From an uncultured Eubacterium sp. (GTDB lineage: Bacteria > Bacillota > Clostridia > Lachnospirales > Lachnospiraceae): a DNA stretch of 64,000 bases. The position numbers and the translations under genes are program-made. The stretch lies in assembly GCA_905235555.1 (NCBI GenBank), contig CAJOMD010000001.1:1-64000 (forward strand). The letters run 5' to 3'. Of the stretch, positions 1 to 12,145 are shown one piece after another (position 1 is the first letter of the stretch; each line of letters begins with the position of its first letter). A model generated the notes under the pieces. The model was not told where the DNA came from. It was given only the letters and a program-made list of their open reading frames with translations, and did no database searches.

Positions 1-86
1 GATGGTTGCTGTTTAGTTATCAATGTTCTTATTATAAAAACTTTTTTGCTGCGCACAAAATCTGCTGATTTCGCGACAGCCTATTT

Positions 87-115
87 AATATAGCACAGCG
101 ATATTGCAGTGTCAA
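87..115 (-). promoter_or_regulatory. Strong sigma-A promoter, probably of an rRNA operon leaving the left edge
   Basis: Minus strand reads TTGACA (110-115), 17-nt spacer, TATATT (87-92), with A/T tracts upstream (UP-like). The leader reads ...aagaacattgataactaaacagcaacc, resembling Firmicute rRNA leader/spacer sequence. Confidence 0.7.
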
Positions 116-300
116 CAACTTTTTTCAAAAAATTTTAACTTTTTTCCCCTTATTTTATCGGCCTCATAGAAGATTTACAACATCTAGTGTTTCTCAATAT
201 TTTGACCACAATTCTTCGTGAAAATATAATATTTTTTATAAAATTCTCATAGATTTCTTCGTTCAGAAAATAATAGATTCTTTTGCCCTCTTATATTGGA

Positions 301-365
301 TGGGGGAGCGAAAAATGTTGGCGTCGAGCGACTTCCTAGCGAGCGTCTCATTTTTCGCTCCCCCA
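301..365. repeat. Perfect 17-bp inverted repeat (tgggggagcgaaaaatg / catttttcgctccccca) with 31-nt loop
   Basis: Arms 301-317 and 349-365; loop contains cgagcgacttcctagcgagcg. Confidence 0.9.
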
Positions 366-407
366 CATAACAAAAAAGAACAGCGGAATGAACTGTTCTT
401 TTTTCAA

Positions 408-495
408 CGGAGAAGGAGGGATTTGAACCCTCGCGCCGCGTAAACGACCTACACCCTTAGCAGGGGCGCCTCTTCAGCCACTTGAGTACTTCTCC
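408..495 (-). tRNA. tRNA-Ser (anticodon GCT)
   Basis: Minus strand GGAGAAG...CTTCTCC acceptor stem, anticodon loop with GCT, long variable arm, TTCAAAT T-loop. Confidence 0.93.
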
Positions 496-593
496 ATGCC
501 TGATTATTAAATCAGTATTTAATTTTCTGCTTTAGCGCAAAAGATATTATATTATAGCACTTTGTACTTGTCAACTCAGCATCCCGCGCCTAT

Positions 594-1124
594 CTATTTC
601 CCAATCTCTTCGTAAAGGTTATTGCCATTTCTATCAATAACAACTATCGCTGGGAAGTTTTCCACTTCCAATTTTCTAATAGCCTCTGTTCCCAAATCTT
701 CGTACGCTACCACTTCACTTTTCTTAATGCATTTTGAAAGCAACGCTCCAGCCCCACCCACGGCCGCAAAGTAAACTGCCTCATTTAAAACGATAGCATC
801 TATCACTTCCTGCGATCTTTTTCCTTTACCTATCATTCCAGATAAACCAAGTTTCAAAAGTTTTGGTGCGTACTTGTCCATTCTGCTAGCTGTAGTTGGT
901 CCAGCAGATCCAATGACCTGCCCCTCTTTAGCTGGAGTTGGCCCCATGTAATATATAACTTGGTCCTTCACATCGATTGGCAACTTTTCGCCACGAGCTA
1001 ATGCCTCACTCATTCGTTTGTGAGCAGCATCTCTTGCCGTATAAATAGTTCCTGTTATATACACATAGTCTCCACTCTTTAGAGACTTTATTTTTTCTTT
1101 TGTTAGTGGTGTTTTAATTTCCAT
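594..1124 (-). CDS. Fumarate hydratase (class I, Fe-S) beta subunit
   Basis: 176 aa; ...GPTTASRMDKYAPKLL...GMIGKGKRS... typical of the C-terminal subunit of tartrate/fumarate-family Fe-S hydro-lyases; adjacent to alpha subunit. Confidence 0.9.
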   Translation of the reverse strand: MEIKTPLTKEKIKSLKSGDYVYITGTIYTARDAAHKRMSEALARGEKLPIDVKDQVIYYMGPTPAKEGQVIGSAGPTTASRMDKYAPKLLKLGLSGMIGKGKRSQEVIDAIVLNEAVYFAAVGGAGALLSKCIKKSEVVAYEDLGTEAIRKLEVENFPAIVVIDRNGNNLYEEIGK

Positions 1125-1132
1125 ATTCTCAC

Positions 1133-1975
1133 CTATATTGTTCTAGTCACATGACGATTCACATGACAACAAATATTTACTGCCACTGGAAGTCCTGCAA
1201 TGTGTGTTGGATAAGTTTCCACATTTACTCCAAGTGCTGTCCGTGTTCCACCCAACCCGCCAGGACCAATTCCAAGCTTGTTAATCTTCTCTAAAAGTTC
1301 ATCTTCCAAATCTGCATACAGCTTATTTTCATTTTTTGAATTTAAATCCCTAGCCAAAGCTTTCTTTGCAAGGAGTGCACACTTTTCAAAAGTTCCGCCG
1401 ATACCAACTCCCACTACCATTGGAGGGCAAGCATTAGGTCCGGCCTCCTTCACTGCATTTATAACTACATCTTTCACACCCTCTATTCCGTCAGCAGGCT
1501 TAAGCATAACAATTTTGCTCATATTCTCGCTACCGAAGCCCTTTGGCGCTAGCGTAATTTTAATCTCATTTCCATCCACAATATCATAGTGAATGATGGC
1601 GGGCGTGTTATCGTTTGTGTTCACTCTCTCAAGCGGATCAGAAACCACACTCTTTCTAAGATATCCTTCCACGTAGCCTTGCCTAACGCCCTCATTAATA
1701 GCCTCCGTCAAAGAACCTTTAACTTTTACATTTTGTCCTACCTCTACAAAGACCACCGCCATTCCAGTGTCTTGGCAAATTGGGATGCTCTCATTTTTTG
1801 CAATCTCTAGATTTTCTTCTAGGTCTGACAAAATTTTACAACCCACTTCGGAAGTTTCATTTTCCTTTGCGCTAATTAACGCCTTTTTCATATCCGGCGC
1901 TAGTTCAAGATTTGCTTCAATGCACATCTCTTTAACTGTATTTATAATTTTGTCTGCTTTTACTTTTCTCAACAT
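1133..1975 (-). CDS. Fumarate hydratase (class I, Fe-S) alpha subunit
   Basis: 280 aa; PICQDTGMAVVFVEVG and GPNACPPMVVGVGIGGTFEKCALLAKKAL motifs. Confidence 0.92.
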   Translation of the reverse strand: MLRKVKADKIINTVKEMCIEANLELAPDMKKALISAKENETSEVGCKILSDLEENLEIAKNESIPICQDTGMAVVFVEVGQNVKVKGSLTEAINEGVRQGYVEGYLRKSVVSDPLERVNTNDNTPAIIHYDIVDGNEIKITLAPKGFGSENMSKIVMLKPADGIEGVKDVVINAVKEAGPNACPPMVVGVGIGGTFEKCALLAKKALARDLNSKNENKLYADLEDELLEKINKLGIGPGGLGGTRTALGVNVETYPTHIAGLPVAVNICCHVNRHVTRTI

Positions 1976-1989
1976 TCTACTTCCTATTG

Positions 1990-4458
1990 TTATTCAGATG
2001 TTTCTTCTTCCACATCTTCTTTCACTCTCATAACACTTGCTACCACGATATCTTCATCGGCTCCCGTGTTCATAAGTTTAACACCGAGAGTGACTCTTCC
2101 TAGAATTGAAATGTCATCCACTGCCATTCTAATAATGATGCCCTCATTTGTAATCATCATAATCTCAGTGCCAGGGTTCACAGTCTTCGCGCCCACTACT
2201 TCGCCTGTCTTGTCTGTGACTTTGTATCCCTTCACTCCTTTGCCGCCGCGGTTCTGAAGTTTGAACTCCTCTATCTCAGTTCGCTTACCCATGCCGTTTG
2301 CAGAAACGATTAGTAAGTGTGAACCTCGTGACTCAGCTTGCATAGCAACCACTTCATCACCTGAGTTAAGTTCAATACCCTTAACACCCATAGCTGAACG
2401 TCCAGTCTCTCTAACATCAGTAAGTTTAAATCTGATAGCATGTCCATCTTTAGTAACAATCATAATGTTATCGTCGTCATCTAAAATATGAACGTCTTGT
2501 AGTTCATCTCCTGGACGAAGATTAATAGCCTGGATGCCGCTCTTTCTAATGTTCTTATATTCTCTAACGGCAGTCTTCTTAATAGTTCCTTTGCGTGTTG
2601 ACATTACAAGATATTTGTCTTCCTCAAAGTCATGAATTGGAACCATTTTTGAAATATACTCATCCGATTTAAGCTGAAGCAAGTTAACTACAGCCACGCC
2701 TCTAGCCGTTCTTCCTGCCTCTGGAATCTCATAACATTTTGTCTTGTAAATTCTTCCGGTGTTTGTGATAAACAAAATGTAATCATGAGTAGAAACCATA
2801 AACATTTCCTTCATAAAGTCGTCGTTTATAGTTTGCATTCCCTTTATGCCCTTACCACCACGATTCTGGCTCTTAAAATTGTCTGTAGTCATTCTCTTGA
2901 TGTAACCAAGATTTGTCATGCAAACCATTGTCTGCTCTTCTGGAATTAAGTCTTCGTTTGAAAGATCTCCTGGGTCTATTCCAATCTCAGTCTTTCTCTC
3001 ATCACCAAACTTATCTCTAACTTCTTCTAGCTCTTCTTTAATAACTCCAAGCAATTTTTTCTCGTCCGCCAAAACACCTTTTAAGAAAGCAATAAGTTCC
3101 ATCAACTCTTTTTGCTCATTCTCAAGGTCTTCTCTAGCCAAACCAGTTAGCTGTCTAATTCTCATCTCAACAATAGCGCTAGCCTGTGCGTCTGATAGAC
3201 CAAATCTTTTAATCAATCCATCCTTTGCATCTTGAGTAGTGTGAGAATTACGTACAATCTTAATTACTTCATCAATATTATCAAGAGCAATCAAAAGGCC
3301 CTCAATAATATGCTCTCTCTGCTCTGCTTTTTCTAATTCAAACTTAGATCTTCTAGTTACAACTTCCTTCTGGTGATTCAAATATTCTGTTAGCATCTCT
3401 AAAAGATTTAAAACCTTTGGCTCGCCATTAACTAGCGCAAGCATAATCACACCGAATGTATCCTGAAGTTGTGTGTGCTTGTAAAGTTGATTTAGAATAA
3501 CATTTACATTTGCGTCTTTTCTAAGTTCAATAACAATTCTGATACCGTCTTTGTCGGACTCGTCTCTTAAGTCTGTAATGCCTTCTATTTTTTTATCTCT
3601 GTGAAGCATCGCTATCTTTTCTACTAGCTTTGCCTTATTAACCATATATGGAAGTTCTGTTACGATAATTCTAGACTTTCCATTGTCCATCATCTCAACA
3701 TCAGTCACGGCTCGTGTCACTATCTTCCCGCGTCCTGTTCTGTATGCCTCATTGATTCCAGCTCTGCCTAAAATCACGCCACCTGTTGGATAGTCAGGTC
3801 CTTGGATAATCTGCATCACTTCGTCTATCTCAGTGTCTCTATCTTCGTCCACCTTGTTATCAATCATCTTGATAATAGCATTAATAGACTCCGTCAAATT
3901 ATGTGGCGGAATGTTTGTAGCCATACCTACGGCAATACCTGTTGTTCCATTTACCAAAAGGTTAGGAAATCTAGCAGGCAAAACTGCTGGCTCTTTTTCG
4001 GTCTCGTCAAAGTTAGGAACAAAGTCCACTGTATCTTTGTTCATATCTTTAACTAGCTCCATAGATATTCTGCTTAAACGCGCCTCTGTGTAACGCATAG
4101 CAGCTGCACCGTCGCCGTCTTCCGAGCCGAAGTTACCTTGGCCGTCCACTAGTGGGTATCTAATGTTCCACTCCTGCGCCATGTTAACCAACGCACCATA
4201 GATAGAACTATCGCCGTGTGGATGATATTTACCCATTGTGTCTCCGACAATACGCGCACATTTTCTGTGGGCTTTATCTGGACCATTATTTAATTCAACC
4301 ATCGCATGAAGGATTCTTCTCTGAACCGGCTTTAGTCCATCGCGAACATCTGGAAGCGCACGTGATGCGATTACGCTCATCGCGTAATCTATATATGAAC
4401 TTTCCATCGTATCCTTTAAGTCTACACTACTTATTTTGTCAAAAATATTTTCTTCCAT
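1990..4458 (-). CDS. gyrA: DNA gyrase subunit A
   Basis: 822 aa; [40 protein letters not shown], GyrA box QNRGGKG. Confidence 0.98.
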   Translation of the reverse strand: MEENIFDKISSVDLKDTMESSYIDYAMSVIASRALPDVRDGLKPVQRRILHAMVELNNGPDKAHRKCARIVGDTMGKYHPHGDSSIYGALVNMAQEWNIRYPLVDGQGNFGSEDGDGAAAMRYTEARLSRISMELVKDMNKDTVDFVPNFDETEKEPAVLPARFPNLLVNGTTGIAVGMATNIPPHNLTESINAIIKMIDNKVDEDRDTEIDEVMQIIQGPDYPTGGVILGRAGINEAYRTGRGKIVTRAVTDVEMMDNGKSRIIVTELPYMVNKAKLVEKIAMLHRDKKIEGITDLRDESDKDGIRIVIELRKDANVNVILNQLYKHTQLQDTFGVIMLALVNGEPKVLNLLEMLTEYLNHQKEVVTRRSKFELEKAEQREHIIEGLLIALDNIDEVIKIVRNSHTTQDAKDGLIKRFGLSDAQASAIVEMRIRQLTGLAREDLENEQKELMELIAFLKGVLADEKKLLGVIKEELEEVRDKFGDERKTEIGIDPGDLSNEDLIPEEQTMVCMTNLGYIKRMTTDNFKSQNRGGKGIKGMQTINDDFMKEMFMVSTHDYILFITNTGRIYKTKCYEIPEAGRTARGVAVVNLLQLKSDEYISKMVPIHDFEEDKYLVMSTRKGTIKKTAVREYKNIRKSGIQAINLRPGDELQDVHILDDDDNIMIVTKDGHAIRFKLTDVRETGRSAMGVKGIELNSGDEVVAMQAESRGSHLLIVSANGMGKRTEIEEFKLQNRGGKGVKGYKVTDKTGEVVGAKTVNPGTEIMMITNEGIIIRMAVDDISILGRVTLGVKLMNTGADEDIVVASVMRVKEDVEEETSE

Positions 4459-4554
4459 TATTTTCTCCTGTTAGAAAATCTATTGATAATTACCTTTTAC
4501 TGGTTTTTATACTATTGTTAAATATATAAAATCTGAACAAATCTCATGTCCTTG

Positions 4555-6486
<1,932 letters not shown>

Positions 6487-6513
6487 TTAAAAACTCCCTT
6501 TCAAATTATAAAG

Positions 6514-7605
6514 TTAATTAATTTTTTTCTCTTTTACTTTTGCATTATCAACATTAAATACTCTGTCGATATTTATACTGTTTTCTATAAATTCATCTAG
6601 TCCTGTACAAGTAACAATCGTTTGTATATTTTCTAGTCTTTCTAGTAAATGATTTTGTCTATTTGAATCAAGTTCTGATAGCACATCATCTAAAAGTAAA
6701 ACGGGTGTGTCATTAATAATTTTTTTAACAAGCTCAATCTCCGCTAACTTCAAAGACAAAGCAATAGTTCTTTTTTGTCCCTGACTTCCATAAGTTCTAA
6801 TATTAATATCTTTATTAAAGAATAAAATGTCATCTCTATGTGGCCCCACCGAAGTACTCTTATTTTTAAGATCAATATTTCTGTTTCTTTTTAGATTTCT
6901 TTCAAAATCTCTAGCTTCAGTATTTTTATGATAGTCTATTTTTATTTTTTCTTCTTTGTTTGTTAAATCTTCATGGATAGGTTTTATAATCTTACTAATC
7001 TGATTTATAAATTCTTCACGCTTTTTGATTATCTCTTTTCCATAAATAACAAGTTGTTCATCCCAAACGTCCAGTGTCTCTTCTTCTTTTGGATTAAAAC
7101 TAATTTCTTTAAGAAGTCTATTTCTTTGAGTTAAAACTTTATTATAATTAATTAGATTATGAACATATATTTTATCTAACTGACAAAGTTCTAAATCCAT
7201 AAATCTTCTTCTCTCCGCCGGACCATTTTTTATAATATTTAAATCTTCCGGTGCAAAAAAAATGACATTAAATATTCCAAACAATTCACTCGCTCTTTTA
7301 ATTGGAATTCCATTTATTGCAATTCCCTTAGTTTTATTTTTTCTTAAATGAACATCTATCCTATATTCTTTTTCTTTTTTCTCAATAAATAATTTTATAT
7401 GAGCTTCTCTCTCACCAAATTTAATTAATTCAATATCTTTATTACTTCTATGAGATTTAGTAGTACTACAAATATATATAGCTTCTAATAAATTTGTCTT
7501 ACCTTGTGCATTATTTCCATATAAAATATTTTTCTTTGGGTCTAACTCTAAATCTAATGATTTATAATTTCTATAATTTTGTAATTCTAATTTTTTTACT
7601 AACAT
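6514..7605 (-). CDS. recF: DNA replication/repair protein RecF
   Basis: 363 aa; GNNAQGKTNLLEAIY Walker A, LLLDDVLSELD Walker B; next to dnaN/gyrB. Confidence 0.97.
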   Translation of the reverse strand: MLVKKLELQNYRNYKSLDLELDPKKNILYGNNAQGKTNLLEAIYICSTTKSHRSNKDIELIKFGEREAHIKLFIEKKEKEYRIDVHLRKNKTKGIAINGIPIKRASELFGIFNVIFFAPEDLNIIKNGPAERRRFMDLELCQLDKIYVHNLINYNKVLTQRNRLLKEISFNPKEEETLDVWDEQLVIYGKEIIKKREEFINQISKIIKPIHEDLTNKEEKIKIDYHKNTEARDFERNLKRNRNIDLKNKSTSVGPHRDDILFFNKDINIRTYGSQGQKRTIALSLKLAEIELVKKIINDTPVLLLDDVLSELDSNRQNHLLERLENIQTIVTCTGLDEFIENSINIDRVFNVDNAKVKEKKIN

Positions 7606-7617
7606 TTTACCCTCAGA

Positions 7618-7821
7618 TTATTTAATTTTTACTAATTCCCCATTAAATTCAAAATTATCACCTGAATATAATTTCTTACCTCTTCTAGTATCTACCTCCC
7701 CATTAACTTTCACTTGTCCTTCTTGAATAACCACTTTTGCCTCAATGCCTGAAGATACAAGCCCAGCTAATTTCATTGCCTGTCCTAATTTTATATATTC
7801 ATCTCTAATTTCTATTTCCAT
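7618..7821 (-). CDS. yaaA: S4-domain RNA-binding protein (YaaA family)
   Basis: 67 aa; IKLGQAMKLAGLVSSGIEAKVVIQEGQVKVNGEVDTRRGKKL; conserved dnaN-yaaA-recF position. Confidence 0.93.
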   Translation of the reverse strand: MEIEIRDEYIKLGQAMKLAGLVSSGIEAKVVIQEGQVKVNGEVDTRRGKKLYSGDNFEFNGELVKIK

Positions 7822-7883
7822 AATCTATTCCCTTACTTTAAAAATGAAAAATGAATTTCTTCACTTTCCATTTTAAAAAATAT

Positions 7884-8984
7884 TTACTGTACTACTGGAA
7901 GTACAATATAAATATATGAATTATTCTCATTTCTGATGAAACATGGTGCTTTTGAATTTGTCATATACAAAGTAATTTTTTCATCTTCCAAAACTTTCAA
8001 AATATCTAAAAGGAATTTTGGATTAAAACTAATCATTAAATCTTCACCTTCTTTGGCGATGTCTATCTTTTCATCCATTGTTCCAATAAATGTATTAATT
8101 GATAAATCTAAAACTCCATCCTTAATTGTTAAGAATACTGGTTTACTTTCACCTTCTTTAATAAGAAGTGTAGCTCTATCTATACAATCCATAAACTCTC
8201 TTTTATTTATTTCAATCTTTGTCTTATAATCAGAACTAATCATTTTGTCTGTGTCAAAGAAATTAGTATCTTCAATCAATCTAGAAACAACAACTGTATC
8301 TCCTAGATCAAATAGAATATGATTGTTTGTAAAATAAATCATTACATCATCTTCCATTCCACCATTTAAAATCTTACTAATTTCATTTAATGATTTTCCT
8401 GGAATAATAACTTTACCTAAATCATATTCTTCTTTTAATTCTATATTTCTAATTGCAATTCTAAACTTATCTAATGCTACTACTTTTAATTTATTTCCTT
8501 TTATTTCAAAAAGTTCACCAGTTAAAACTTTATTTTTTTCTGCATCATTAATTGCAAAAATAGTTTGATCAATAATATTTTTAAGTGATAACTGTGAAAT
8601 ACTAACTTTATTATTTTTTTCTACTCTTGGTAGTGGAGAAAAATCTTCTGGATCCATTATCTGAATGTTAAATTTTGAATTTTCACATGTAATTAATGAT
8701 TTAGTATCATCTTCTATTTCAAATGTAATTTCACTGTCTGGAAGTTTTCGAACAATTTCTGAAAAAATTCTTGCTTCTATTGCAACCTTTCCAGCTTCTT
8801 TAATTTCACCTTTAACTTTAGTTTCTATTCCTAGATCCATATCGTTTGCAGTAAATTTAATAAATCCTTCAGTAGCATCAATTAAAATACATTCTAAAAT
8901 TTTCATAGAAGATTTAGTTGACACTGCTTTCATTACAACATTGATTCCTTCAATTAAATCTGATTTTTTAAATAGTAATTTCAT
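7884..8984 (-). CDS. dnaN: DNA polymerase III subunit beta (sliding clamp)
   Basis: 366 aa beta-clamp sequence between dnaA and recF. Confidence 0.97.
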   Translation of the reverse strand: MKLLFKKSDLIEGINVVMKAVSTKSSMKILECILIDATEGFIKFTANDMDLGIETKVKGEIKEAGKVAIEARIFSEIVRKLPDSEITFEIEDDTKSLITCENSKFNIQIMDPEDFSPLPRVEKNNKVSISQLSLKNIIDQTIFAINDAEKNKVLTGELFEIKGNKLKVVALDKFRIAIRNIELKEEYDLGKVIIPGKSLNEISKILNGGMEDDVMIYFTNNHILFDLGDTVVVSRLIEDTNFFDTDKMISSDYKTKIEINKREFMDCIDRATLLIKEGESKPVFLTIKDGVLDLSINTFIGTMDEKIDIAKEGEDLMISFNPKFLLDILKVLEDEKITLYMTNSKAPCFIRNENNSYIYIVLPVVQ

Positions 8985-9303
8985 CCTTCTTCTCCTTTAA
9001 AATAAAAGTATAAATAAATATATATTTTTAATAATGATAATAAGGACAGTCAATATGATAAAAAGTATCAAAAATCCTTTATTTATCGTATATATATAAT
9101 AAAAATTAAGGTTAATAAATTTTTAAATAATTAACAAATCACGTAAGTTATTATCAATATTATTTTATTTATAGATTATTTATGTGAATTTTTATTTATA
9201 AATCAACAAACTACAAATTTTTATTATCATTTTATTGACATAGTTATTTACTAATAAATAATAGTTATTGATAGTTTATTAATAAAGTTATTAAAAATAA
9301 AAA
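8985..9303. other. AT-rich dnaA-dnaN intergenic region, candidate part of bipartite oriC
   Basis: Very AT-rich, includes TTATTGACA (9232-9240) and other DnaA-box-like sequences. Confidence 0.55.
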
Positions 9304-10677
9304 TTATTCGTTATCAATTTTTTTCTTTAAAACATCTACGGTAGCCTTAACATTTGGGTCTGACTCCATTTTTTTATTTACCCTACTTATTCCATAGATT
9401 ATATTACCGTGAGTTTTACCTAATGATTTAGCAATAGTCTCCAATTTATCATCAGTAAAATATTTACAAAGATACATACAAAGTTGACGAGGCCATGCTA
9501 GATCAGCAGTTCTCTTATCTGAAATTAAATCTTTAGTAGTTAAATCAAAATGTTCAGCTACTATCTTAATAATAGATTCGCAGGTAATATTTTTTTTATT
9601 ATCAGGATCAATCATATCCTTCAAAGTATCTTTAGCAAAATCTAAATCAATAATAGTGCCAGGTTGCATTTTTGCATAAGCAACTAATTTATTAAATGAA
9701 CCTTCCAATTCTCTAATATTGGAAGTAAAGTTATTGGCAATAAAATCAAGTGCACTATTATCTATTTTAATTTCAGATTCTTGTTTAGCTTTATTAAGTA
9801 GAATAGCCATTCGTGTTTCATAATCTGGATTTTGAATATCTACAGTAAGTCCCATTTCAAAACGATTAATTAATCTTTCAGAAATACCTTCCATATCCTT
9901 TGGAATTTTATCAGATGTGATAACTATCTGTTTATGTTTCATATGTAAATCATTGAAAATATTAAATAATTCTTCTTGACATCTATCTTTATTAGAGAAG
10001 AATTGAATATCATCCAATAATAATACATCTACATTCCTATATTTATTTCTAAAACGTTGGATATCTTCTTGCACAGTATGTTTACCAGCAAGCAAATCAA
10101 TTACTTCATTAACAAAGGACTCACTATATGTATAAAGAACAGTAGCCTCTGGATTTTGTTCCAAGACAAAATTACCAATAGCTTGAAGTAAATGAGTTTT
10201 ACCTAAACCTACACCACCATAAATATAAAGAGGGTTGTAAGTTTCACCTGGTGATTCAGCCACCGCCAAAGCAGTAACTTGCGCTGCATTATTATTAGAA
10301 CCTACTACAAAAGAATCGAAAGTAAATTTATCACTTAAATTAGATTCTTTAATGCGATCTAGAAGTTGAACTTTACTTTCATTTACAGTAGCAATTGAAC
10401 TGCCCATTTCGCCATTTGGTAAAATGATTTGTAAATCCAAATCTTCATCTAATATTTCACAAATAGAAACTTTCAAAAAAGAAAGATATTTTTTGTTTAT
10501 ATATTTAAGACCTTGGGATTCACTAGGTCCAGTAAAAACAAGAGTTACTAAACCATCTTCCACTGATTTTATTTCAAGTGGAAGAATCCATGTTTTAAAA
10601 GAAACATCAGAAACTTCATATTCATTTTTAAAGAAATTTAAAATTTCAGGCCATTTTTCACTTAAAATATTAAACAT
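9304..10677 (-). CDS. dnaA: Chromosomal replication initiator protein DnaA
   Basis: 457 aa; YIYGGVGLGKTHLLQAIGN, LLLDDIQF, C-terminal GKTHGNIIYGISRV domain IV. Confidence 0.98.
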   Translation of the reverse strand: MFNILSEKWPEILNFFKNEYEVSDVSFKTWILPLEIKSVEDGLVTLVFTGPSESQGLKYINKKYLSFLKVSICEILDEDLDLQIILPNGEMGSSIATVNESKVQLLDRIKESNLSDKFTFDSFVVGSNNNAAQVTALAVAESPGETYNPLYIYGGVGLGKTHLLQAIGNFVLEQNPEATVLYTYSESFVNEVIDLLAGKHTVQEDIQRFRNKYRNVDVLLLDDIQFFSNKDRCQEELFNIFNDLHMKHKQIVITSDKIPKDMEGISERLINRFEMGLTVDIQNPDYETRMAILLNKAKQESEIKIDNSALDFIANNFTSNIRELEGSFNKLVAYAKMQPGTIIDLDFAKDTLKDMIDPDNKKNITCESIIKIVAEHFDLTTKDLISDKRTADLAWPRQLCMYLCKYFTDDKLETIAKSLGKTHGNIIYGISRVNKKMESDPNVKATVDVLKKKIDNE

Positions 10678-11251
10678 AGCCCCTCCCTAAAAAAAATGCG
10701 AAATATCGTAAAAATTCGCACATAGATATAATACACTAAAATAACAATTATTTCAATAATATTATAATTATAATAGGAAGAAACTAATAACAAAAAAATA
10801 GCTGTTTGATTTACATAATAACGATAATTGGTATACATAAAATAGTTACAAATAATAACTAAAAATATAAGTTATTGACATTATTTTATTTAAAACAATT
10901 AAAAAACCGATAAAATAAGCATATTTTTATTAACTTATTAACAATTTATTGACATAATGTATATAACCTTAACCAAATTATGTAAAATTATGTAAATTAT
11001 TAGTAAAAATAAGGAAAATTATTTAAAAATGTTAATAAATCACAAAAATCTATGTGATTTTTAAAATAATCTACTTATTTTGAATTAAAAAATCCTTTGG
11101 CTGAGGCTCCTGATTATAAAAAAATCATTGTATATAGTAAAAAGTCATTGAAAAATATAGGAAAGTATGGTTTAATTTATAACTAGCTACGAATTCTTAC
11201 ATTTATATAGTAAAGATGTTTTGCTATTAATAATGAAGGAGGTAAATTGTT
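10678..11251. other. oriC: rpmH-dnaA intergenic region, principal oriC candidate
   Basis: Highly AT-rich; lies between dnaA and rpmH where gene orientation switches; repeated TTATTRACA at 10872-10880, 10935-10943, 10946-10954 and reverse at 11030-11038. Confidence 0.75.
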
Positions 11252-11386
11252 ATGAAGATGACTTTTCAACCAAAGAAAAGACAAAGATCAAAAGAACATG
11301 GTTTTAGAAAAAGAATGAAAACTGCTGGTGGACGTAAAGTTTTAGCTTCAAGAAGAGCTAAAGGTAGAAAGAAGATATCAGCTTAA
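11252..11386 (+). CDS. rpmH: 50S ribosomal protein L34 (missed by the ORF track, 44 aa)
   Basis: [47 protein letters not shown] aaggaggt upstream. Confidence 0.97.
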   Translation: MKMTFQPKKRQRSKEHGFRKRMKTAGGRKVLASRRAKGRKKISA

Positions 11387-11417
11387 GGTTGCATTCTTGG
11401 GAATGTGACCTTTTCTT
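11387..11417 (+). terminator. Hairpin after rpmH (attenuator/terminator)
   Basis: aaggttgcattc-ttgg-gaatgtgacctt followed by ttctttttg; G-U tolerant stem. Confidence 0.6.
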
Positions 11418-11431
11418 TTTGAGGGAGTATT

Positions 11432-11767
11432 ATGAAAAATTCTTTGAAAAAGAATGAGGACTTTAAGAAAGTCTTTGATGAAAAGAAGTCATGTGCTAAC
11501 AAGTATTTAATCTTGTACTACAAAAGAAACGAATTAGATGTTAACAGATTAGGTATCCAGGTAAGTAAAAAAGTAGGAAATAGTGTAGTGAGACATCGCC
11601 TAACAAGACTTATTCGTGAAAGTTATAGATTAAATGATAATAGTTTTAAGCACGGCTTAGATTTGGTAGTAATCGCAAGAAGCGATGCTAAGGGTAAAAC
11701 TTACAAAGAGATTGAAGATGCCCTACTTCATTTGGGCAAGCAATCACGTATTTTGTCTGAAAACTAG
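11432..11767 (+). CDS. rnpA: Ribonuclease P protein component
   Basis: 111 aa; RLGIQVSKKVGNSVVRHRLTRLIRESYR. Confidence 0.97.
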   Translation: MKNSLKKNEDFKKVFDEKKSCANKYLILYYKRNELDVNRLGIQVSKKVGNSVVRHRLTRLIRESYRLNDNSFKHGLDLVVIARSDAKGKTYKEIEDALLHLGKQSRILSEN

Positions 11768-11840
11768 GTGGTAGTTTTTATATTCAAAATATAAGACTGA
11801 TTAAAAACCGGACGTAAAGAATCGGATAATCAGTAGCAAA

Positions 11841-12134
11841 TTGAAAGATTTGCAAAGCAAGAAATTTGAAGATAAACCTTTTTGTATAGAAGAGATGAAA
11901 GTTTTAAAAATGATAAAAAAAGGAATTAGCTTCCTTTTAATCGGATTAATAAAATTTTACAAAAAAGCGATATCACCATATACACGTAGTAAATGTAGAT
12001 ATATACCTACGTGCTCTTCTTATGCAATAGAGGCTATACAAAAATATGGACCGTTCAAAGGATCTAGATTAGCAATTAAAAGAATTGCAAGGTGTAATCC
12101 TTTGCACGAGGGTGGATACGACCCTGTTCCTTAA
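11841..12134 (+). CDS. yidD: Membrane protein insertion efficiency factor YidD (true start may be downstream, near 11910)
   Basis: [62 protein letters not shown]. Confidence 0.95.
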   Translation: MKDLQSKKFEDKPFCIEEMKVLKMIKKGISFLLIGLIKFYKKAISPYTRSKCRYIPTCSSYAIEAIQKYGPFKGSRLAIKRIARCNPLHEGGYDPVP

Positions 12135-12145
12135 GGAGGTAAAAA

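Noticed and set aside
1278-1589. Antisense ORF (103 aa) opposite fumarate hydratase
   Set aside because: Fully overlaps a strongly conserved gene on the other strand; low-complexity Ser/Phe-rich translation typical of a shadow ORF.
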